From NCBI RefSeq assembly GCF_004208535.1, contig NZ_SGIS01000007.1:100467-164466 (forward strand): a stretch of 64,000 nucleotides of DNA, read 5' to 3'. This DNA comes from Sphingomonas populi. GTDB taxonomy: Bacteria > Pseudomonadota > Alphaproteobacteria > Sphingomonadales > Sphingomonadaceae. The notes under the pieces are model-generated. The model worked only from the letters and a program-made list of their open reading frames with translations, made no database searches and was not told where the DNA came from. Within the stretch, counting starts at the first letter, position 1; each line of letters opens with the position of its first letter. A program made the position numbers and the translations under genes. Shown here piece by piece: positions 59,007 to 64,000 of the stretch.

Positions 59007-60025
59007 TCTCGGGGCGGGGCCGCCCGCTGCGCTTCATCGTCGTGCTGGTCGCGGGCTGGATCGGCCTGCGCACGGTGATGCTGTGGCCGCATGCCGAGGC
59101 GGTGCCCGATCGGGTGCGCGGTGGCGTTGCGGTGGCGCAGGCGCCGGCTGCAACACGGGCGGTCGCCGCCCTACCGCATTCGGTTCCGGCACCGGGCGAG
59201 CCGATCCAGCTCGCGTCGGTGTGGCGCGCTGCGCCCGCTGTTGCGGTGCATGGCGGTGCGGTGCAGCCGAGTCAGCCACCGCCGCCATTCGCCGCGCCGG
59301 TTGGTACGTCGGATGGTCCGCAAGCGCCGCCACCGCCCAGCGCGGGCCTGCCGCGCTTCGTGCCGGTCGCTGCGGTGGCCGGCACCGCCAATGCGTCGCG
59401 GCTGTCGGGCAGCTTTTGGCTGGTCACGCGGAACGGCGGCGGCGTCACCAACGCGCCGCTCGGCGGGCAACTCGGCGGATCGCAGGCGGGGGTACGGCTG
59501 GCGTATCTGCTCGATCGCAAGCACCGCGTCGCCGCGATGGTGCGCGTCACCAGCCCGCTCGGGTCGGGCTTGCGGGAAGCGGCGATCGGCCTCGAATGGC
59601 AGCCGACGCGATTGCCGGTGCGGATCGTCGCCGAGCAGCGCATCGCAATCGACGGCGGCAAGGGTGGCCCCGCCATCGAACTGGTCGGCGGCTTCGGCGC
59701 GCTGCCAATCGGCGCTGGCTTCCGTCTCGAAAGCTATGCGCAGGCTGGTGCGATCCACCGCGATCGCACCGAAGGCTTCGTCGATGGCGCGGCGCACCTG
59801 TCGCACCCGGTCGCCACGCTCGGCGCGATCCCGATCGACCTCGGCGCCGGCCTGTGGGGCGGCGCGCAACGCGGCGCCGAGCGGCTCGACATCGGCCCGT
59901 CGCTCACCGCGAGTCTGCCGATCGCCAGCCAGCGCCTGCGCGTCTCGCTCGACTGGCGCCAGCGCATCGCCGGCGCGGCGCGGCCGGGTTCGGGGGTGGC
60001 GCTGACGCTGGGCGCGGATTTCTGA
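59003..60025 (+). CDS. NfrA C-terminal-like beta-barrel protein
   Basis: A 340-residue protein: N-terminal signal or anchor (LRFIVVLVAGWIGLRTVM), a Pro/Ala-rich linker from about residue 35 to 135, and a C-terminal domain of about 200 residues with alternating strands (LGGSQAGVRLAYLLDRKHRVAAMVRV) ending in Phe. The domain resembles the outer-membrane C-terminal part of NfrA/BcsC-type exporters, while the large TPR region of NfrA (about 990 residues in E. coli) is missing. It probably exports the product of the coupled synthase. Confidence 0.7.
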   Translation: MISGRGRPLRFIVVLVAGWIGLRTVMLWPHAEAVPDRVRGGVAVAQAPAATRAVAALPHSVPAPGEPIQLASVWRAAPAVAVHGGAVQPSQPPPPFAAPVGTSDGPQAPPPPSAGLPRFVPVAAVAGTANASRLSGSFWLVTRNGGGVTNAPLGGQLGGSQAGVRLAYLLDRKHRVAAMVRVTSPLGSGLREAAIGLEWQPTRLPVRIVAEQRIAIDGGKGGPAIELVGGFGALPIGAGFRLESYAQAGAIHRDRTEGFVDGAAHLSHPVATLGAIPIDLGAGLWGGAQRGAERLDIGPSLTASLPIASQRLRVSLDWRQRIAGAARPGSGVALTLGADF

Positions 60026-60044
60026 GGCGCTTTCCCGCCTTTTT
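60025..60044 (+). terminator. Short rho-independent terminator
   Basis: A 5-bp stem AGGCG / CGCCT with a 6-base loop overlaps the stop codon and is followed by TTTTT. The stem is short but the T run is clear. Confidence 0.5.
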
Positions 60045-60103
60045 CACCCGAAGCTCCGCCCACGCTTTGCCTCGCGCCCGCAACCGGCTATCGCCTTGAG
60101 GCA

Positions 60104-61018
60104 ATGGACATCTACCTGCCCATCGCCAATCTGTCGGTCAACGCGCTGGTGATCGTGCTGCTTGGCGGCGGGGTCGGGCTGTTGTCGGGCATGTTGGGCG
60201 TTGGCGGCGGGTTCCTGACCACGCCGCTGCTGATCGTCTATGGCATTCCGCCGACCGTCGCCGCCGCCTCCGCCGCCAGCCAGGTTACGGGGGCGAGCGT
60301 GTCGGGGGTGTTCGCGCATTTCCGCCGCGACGGCGTCGATACCAAGATGGGCGGCGTGCTGGTCGCGGGCGGGCTGCTCGGCAGTCTCGCCGGCGGGCAG
60401 GTCTTCCGGCTGCTTCAGGCGACCGGGCAGATCGATACGGTGATCGCGATTATCTACGTGCTGCTGCTCGGCTTTATCGGGTCGATGATGGGGCGCGAGG
60501 CGATCGGTGCGATCCGCGTGTCGCGCGGTGCGGCGGCGCCACGCGCGCGCAAGCGGCGGCATCACCCGCTGGTCGCGGCGCTGCCGTTCCGCACGCGCTT
60601 CTACCGATCGGGGCTGTACATTTCGCCGCTCGCCCCGCTGCTGCTGGGGTTCTTCATCGGCATCCTGACGATCCTGCTCGGCGTCGGTGGCGGCTTCATC
60701 CTCGTGCCGGCGATGCTCTATCTGCTCGGCATGACGACTCAGGTCGTGGTCGGCACCTCGCTGTTCCAGACGTTGTTCGTCACCGCGATGGCGACGATGG
60801 TCCATGCCACCACCACCAAGGCGGTCGATATCGTGCTGGCGGCGCTGCTGCTGCTCGGCTCGGTCGCGGGCGCGCAGGTCGGTGCGCGCTTCGCGGCGAA
60901 GGCCAAGCCCGAATATCTGCGGCTGGCGCTGGCGATCATCGTGCTGTCGCTCGCGGTGTGGATCGCGATCGGGCTGGGCTGGCGGCCCGCCGAAATCTAT
61001 TCGGTCGAAGCGTCGTGA
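60104..61018 (+). CDS. TSUP-family permease (TauE/SafE-like)
   Basis: Inner-membrane permease of 304 residues with about eight hydrophobic segments in two repeats, each starting with the TSUP motif (GMLGVGGGFLTTPLL and LLGVGGGFILVPAML). Such proteins export or import sulfite, organosulfonates or related anions. The following TIGR02186-type gene is a typical neighbour of this subgroup. Confidence 0.88.
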   Translation: MDIYLPIANLSVNALVIVLLGGGVGLLSGMLGVGGGFLTTPLLIVYGIPPTVAAASAASQVTGASVSGVFAHFRRDGVDTKMGGVLVAGGLLGSLAGGQVFRLLQATGQIDTVIAIIYVLLLGFIGSMMGREAIGAIRVSRGAAAPRARKRRHHPLVAALPFRTRFYRSGLYISPLAPLLLGFFIGILTILLGVGGGFILVPAMLYLLGMTTQVVVGTSLFQTLFVTAMATMVHATTTKAVDIVLAALLLLGSVAGAQVGARFAAKAKPEYLRLALAIIVLSLAVWIAIGLGWRPAEIYSVEAS

Positions 61019-61031
61019 ATGTCCCCCGAAC

Positions 61032-61108
61032 CCGTTCGTGTCGAGCGAAGTCGAGACACCCCCTGCCACGCTTTGGGCTTGTCCCTCGACTTCGCTCGGG
61101 ACGAACGG
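61032..61108. repeat. Interspersed inverted repeat, copy C
   Basis: Arms of 23 bases at 61032-61054 and 61086-61108 are identical to those of copy A (46768-46838) and pair with the same two mismatches. The loop of 31 bases differs. The last base of the right arm is the first base of the GTG start of the next gene. Confidence 0.92.
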
Positions 61109-61878
61109 TGTTGGGGAAGGCGGGACTGGCGCTCCTGCTCGCGCCACTGCTGATCGCGGCGGAGAGCAAGCCGGTGCTCGTCCCCGACGTCTCGCAGCGC
61201 AATGTCGAGATCGTCTACAGCTTCACCGGCGCCGATCTGCTGCTGTTCGGCGCGATCCTCTATCCCGGCGGGCGGTTGCCCGATGACGACAAGCCGACAG
61301 ACATCGTCGTGGTGGTGAAGGGGCCGACGCAATCGATCCTGGTGCGCGAGAAGGAGAAGCTCGGCGGGCTGATCTGGGTCAACGCCGCGCGGCTGCGCTA
61401 TCGCTCGGCACCGAGCTTCTACGCGGTCGCCTCGTCCCGGCCGATCGCCAGCCTGCTCGACGAGCGCACCCGTGCGATCTACGAACTCGGGCTCGACAGC
61501 CTGCAACTCTCGCCCGCCACCAGCGCGCTCGACGACCGGCAGGATCGGTTCGCGCATGGCCTCGTCGATCTCAAACGCCGCGCCGGCCTGTATGTCGAGA
61601 AGCCCGGCGCGGTCGAGATCACCGATGGCGTGCTGTACCGCGCGGTGGTGACGATCCCAGCGCGCGTGCCGGTCGGGCGCTTCACCGCCGAGACGTTCCT
61701 GGTCCGCGACGGCCACGTCCTCGCGGTGGCAACACGCGACATCGAGATTCGCAAGTCCGGTTTCGAACGCTTCGTCGCGCGCTCGGCCGAGCGCAACGCC
61801 GTGCTCTACGGTCTGGTCGCGGTCGTACTGTCGGTCGCGTTCGGCTGGGGCGCGGGCCTCATCGCGCGGCGGTTCTAA
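61108..61878 (+). CDS. TIGR02186-type membrane protein
   Basis: A 256-residue protein with a signal peptide or anchor (GLALLLAPLLIAAES), a periplasmic domain (DVSQRNVEIVYSFTGADLLLFGAI), and a C-terminal membrane segment (LYGLVAVVLSVAFGWGAGL). I recognise the TIGR02186 family, which neighbours TSUP permeases; function unknown. GTG 61108 is the likely start (TTG 61111 is possible). An inverted repeat ends on its start codon, so the usual ribosome-binding site is not visible. Confidence 0.78.
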   Translation: MLGKAGLALLLAPLLIAAESKPVLVPDVSQRNVEIVYSFTGADLLLFGAILYPGGRLPDDDKPTDIVVVVKGPTQSILVREKEKLGGLIWVNAARLRYRSAPSFYAVASSRPIASLLDERTRAIYELGLDSLQLSPATSALDDRQDRFAHGLVDLKRRAGLYVEKPGAVEITDGVLYRAVVTIPARVPVGRFTAETFLVRDGHVLAVATRDIEIRKSGFERFVARSAERNAVLYGLVAVVLSVAFGWGAGLIARRF

Positions 61879-61952
61879 ACGCGAAAGCCCCGAACCCAAT
61901 CTTTACGACTCAGCCGTTAAGCACATCGTCCTCGACTTGGGACGACCCGCGA

Positions 61953-63608
61953 ATGACCGAAATGCCGGGCGGCCACGCCTTCGCCACCGCTGCCACGACA
62001 CGCGCCGGCACCCCGCACGAGCCGATCGGCATGGTCATCGAGATCGCCGGATCGGGCGGCCAGATCGTGTTCGATCCCGACCGGCTCGCCGCGATCGGCG
62101 GGCGTGACGATCCGATCATCGCCGCCGCCGGTTCGGTCGGCAGCCAGATCAAGCTGCGTGTCGGCGGCATCTGGCTGATCGCCAACGTGCGCTCGCTCAA
62201 ACTGGCCGACGATGGCGAGCGGATCGCCGCCATGATCGACTTCCTCGGCGAAGGCGATGAAACCCCGGAAACCGGCGTACTCACCCGCTTCCGCCGTGGC
62301 GTCACGCGCTATCCGATGCCCGGTTGCTACGTCTATCCGGTCGCCACCGCCGATCTGCGCCAGATCTACGCGACCGAGGCCCGCGCCCATATCGAGATCG
62401 GCACCGTCCATCCGACCCGCGATATCCGCGCCGCGCTCTATGTCGATGCGCTGCTCGGCAAGCATTTCGCGCTGCTGGGCAGCACCGGCACCGGCAAGTC
62501 GACCGCTGCCGCGCTGATCCTGCACCGCATCTGCGATCTCGCGCCGCAGGGCCATATCCTGATGATCGACCCGCACGGCGAATATGCCGCCGCGTTCACC
62601 GCCAACGGCGCGATCTTCGACGTTTCCAACCTGCAGATGCCCTATTGGCTGATGAACTTCGCGGAACATTGCGAGGTGTTCCTCACCTCGACCGGATCGT
62701 CGCGGCAGATGGATGCCGACATCCTCGCCAAATGCCTGCTGCTCGCGCGCGGCAAGAGCCGGCTGGGGCAGGAGATCGCCAAGCTGACCGTAGACGCGCC
62801 GATACCCTATCTGCTCAGCGACCTCATCACCTTCCTTCAAGCGGAGATGGGCAAGCTCGACCGCGCCGGCGACACCGCGCCGTATATGCGCCTCAAGACC
62901 AAGATCGAGGAGATCAAGGCCGATCCGCGCTACGGCTTCATGTTCTCGGGGCTATTGGTCGCGGACACGATGGCCGGGTTCATCGAGCGCATCTTCCGCC
63001 TGCCCGGCGGCGGCAAGCCGATCTCGATCATCGACGTGTCCGGCGTACCGTCCGAGATCACGTCGGTGGTGGTGGCGGTGCTGAGCCGGATGGTGTTCGA
63101 TTTCGCGATCTGGTCGCGCAACGAGCCGCAGCGCCCGATCCTGCTCGTCTGCGAAGAAGCGCACCGCTACATCCCCAACGAACGCAACGCCGATGCCTCG
63201 TCGGTCGGCCGCATCCTCAGCCGGATCGCCAAGGAAGGCCGCAAATACGGCGTCTCGCTCGGCCTCATCGCCCAGCGCCCGTCCGATCTGGCGGAAGGCG
63301 TGCTGTCACAATGCGGCACGATCATCGCGATGCGGCTCAACAACGATCGCGACCAGGCGTTCGTGCGCGCCGCGATGCCAGAGGGCGCACGCGGCTTCCT
63401 CGATGCGATCCCGGCGCTTCGCAACCGCGAATGCATCATCACCGGCGAGGGCGTCGCGATCCCGATCCGCGTGGCGTTCGACGATCTGGAGGACGCGAAG
63501 CGCCCGGCGTCGGACGATCCTTTGTTCTCCGACCTGTGGACCGAAACCGGCGACGAAGACGCGATCATCGCGCGCACGATCAAGCGGTGGCGCGCACAGG
63601 GCCGCTAA
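61953..63608 (+). CDS. HerA-like ATPase (DUF87)
   Basis: A 551-residue ATP-binding protein of the HerA/FtsK superfamily. A HAS-barrel-type N-terminal domain to about residue 150 precedes the DUF87 ATPase with Walker A GSTGTGKST near residue 180, MIDPHGEYAA, and the Walker B-like CEEAHRYIPNERNA near residue 392; AQRPSDLAEGVLSQC is the sensor region. HerA proteins pair with the nuclease NurA in DNA end processing, but no NurA is visible here. Confidence 0.85.
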   Translation: MTEMPGGHAFATAATTRAGTPHEPIGMVIEIAGSGGQIVFDPDRLAAIGGRDDPIIAAAGSVGSQIKLRVGGIWLIANVRSLKLADDGERIAAMIDFLGEGDETPETGVLTRFRRGVTRYPMPGCYVYPVATADLRQIYATEARAHIEIGTVHPTRDIRAALYVDALLGKHFALLGSTGTGKSTAAALILHRICDLAPQGHILMIDPHGEYAAAFTANGAIFDVSNLQMPYWLMNFAEHCEVFLTSTGSSRQMDADILAKCLLLARGKSRLGQEIAKLTVDAPIPYLLSDLITFLQAEMGKLDRAGDTAPYMRLKTKIEEIKADPRYGFMFSGLLVADTMAGFIERIFRLPGGGKPISIIDVSGVPSEITSVVVAVLSRMVFDFAIWSRNEPQRPILLVCEEAHRYIPNERNADASSVGRILSRIAKEGRKYGVSLGLIAQRPSDLAEGVLSQCGTIIAMRLNNDRDQAFVRAAMPEGARGFLDAIPALRNRECIITGEGVAIPIRVAFDDLEDAKRPASDDPLFSDLWTETGDEDAIIARTIKRWRAQGR

Positions 63609-63613
63609 CGTCG

Positions 63614-63631
63614 CCCCGGCGAAGGCCGGGG
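63614..63631. repeat. CCCCGGC hairpin after the HerA-like gene
   Basis: A 7-bp stem CCCCGGC / GCCGGGG with the loop GAAG. This short palindrome is a common intergenic element in sphingomonads and may act as a terminator. The IS30-related sequence begins immediately after it. Confidence 0.55.
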
Positions 63632-64000
63632 TGTGGATTCACGTTTGAAGTGCACCGTTTGAGATTTGCGAGAATGCCTCGGCGGGGGTCAGGAAGTCGA
63701 GGCATTTCCGCGGGGTGTTGTTGAGACGGTCGGCATAGGCGCGCAGTTTCCTGTGGCTGACGGTGTCGAGGTTGGTTTTGCGGGGAAGCAAGCGCCTGAG
63801 GCGACCGATGGTGTTCTCAACGCCGCCCTTTTGCCAAGGGCTGTGGGTATCGCAGAAAAAGGTCTGGATCCCCAGGCTTTGGTGGAGCTGGTGATGCTCG
63901 GCGAACTCGGTGCCGTTATCGAAGCTGATGGTTTTTCGCAGGGTGTCGGGGATGAGACGGAGCCGATATGCGATCCGCTGTGCGGTGAGTTCGGCTTTGC
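63632..64000. mobile_element. IS30-family insertion sequence, one end
   Basis: The window ends inside an IS30-like element whose transposase reads toward the left. The exact left end, inverted repeat and target duplication cannot be fixed because the other end is outside the window; 63632 is an estimate. Confidence 0.7.
63639..64000 (-). CDS. IS30-family transposase, C-terminal part
   Basis: The last 119 residues of a DDE transposase, ending at TGA 63641-63639, with the 5' part beyond the window. Seen: TISFDNGTEFAEHHQLH with the second catalytic Asp, IQTFFCDTHSPWQKGGVENTI with the catalytic Glu, and RLNNTPRKCLDFLTPAEAF, all typical of IS30. The frame is uninterrupted, so the copy may be intact. 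Confidence 0.9.
   Translation of the reverse strand, partial: KAELTAQRIAYRLRLIPDTLRKTISFDNGTEFAEHHQLHQSLGIQTFFCDTHSPWQKGGVENTIGRLRRLLPRKTNLDTVSHRKLRAYADRLNNTPRKCLDFLTPAEAFSQISNGALQT

Overview
The window is GC-rich chromosomal DNA from an alphaproteobacterium of the Sphingomonas type (order Sphingomonadales). The evidence is gene content and order: hemE next to maf-aroE-coaE-dnaQ, then rho, mnmE, mnmG, rsmG, parA and parB; alphaproteobacterial families such as MmcB, DUF1491, DUF3576, DUF6489 and the ubiquinol-cytochrome c chaperone; and the interspersed inverted repeats common in sphingomonads. All calls come from reading the sequence; no database search was run.

Layout. 1-5013: 3' part of a phosphoglucomutase/phosphomannomutase gene, a DEDDh exonuclease, and a three-gene signalling operon (CHASE3 histidine kinase, Rcp1-like response regulator, REC-HisKA_2 kinase of the HRXXN type) preceded by a perfect FNR/FixK-type palindrome. 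5020-9691: transport and membrane genes (EamA permease, MFS permease, NhaA antiporter, phospholipase D-like protein). 9817-16547: rpoZ with a clear terminator, a class A penicillin-binding protein, a YgjP-type peptidase-ycgN-SCO operon, an ankyrin protein, mmcB, a SleB-type cell wall hydrolase. 16206-21696: a compact minus-strand run of nine genes, transcribed ppsR-maf-aroE-coaE-dnaQ-hpf-ptsN-thioesterase-DUF1491. 21697-21982: a gene-free divergent region with a perfect DnaA box, the best candidate for the chromosomal origin. 21983-35749: hemE, hemJ, rho, ogt, a DUF6489 gene, mnmE, mnmG, rsmG, parA, parB, then holA, lptE, leuS and DUF3576 on the other strand. Three parS-type palindromes lie here: between mnmE and mnmG, inside rsmG, and inside leuS.

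35973-49154: an outer-membrane-protein-like gene, a ThiE-like gene carrying three perfect 24-bp tandem repeats, yggS, a HAD phosphatase, gyrB, an exported methyltransferase-like protein, a small-protein/membrane-protein pair, a glycine-zipper protein, a DinG-like helicase, a SixA-like phosphatase, a DUF177 protein, a bc1-complex chaperone, bamE and an RcnB-like gene. 49299-57460: pbpC and a 1932-residue alpha-2-macroglobulin in the paired arrangement seen in many Gram-negative bacteria. 57591-60025: a two-gene locus resembling the N4 phage receptor/exopolysaccharide genes nfrB and nfrA, both much shorter than in Escherichia coli. 60104-63608: a TSUP permease, a TIGR02186-type protein, and a HerA-like ATPase. 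The right edge holds the 3' end of an IS30-family transposase.

The strongest points for follow-up are the origin/centromere region (DnaA box plus three parS sites), the reduced NfrB/NfrA-like glycan locus, the FNR-type box before the two-component operon, the intragenic minisatellite, and an interspersed inverted repeat whose arm ends on the first base of a start codon. No tRNA, rRNA or CRISPR array was seen. No gene-free stretch exceeds about 300 bases; the longest is the 286-base ppsR-hemE region.
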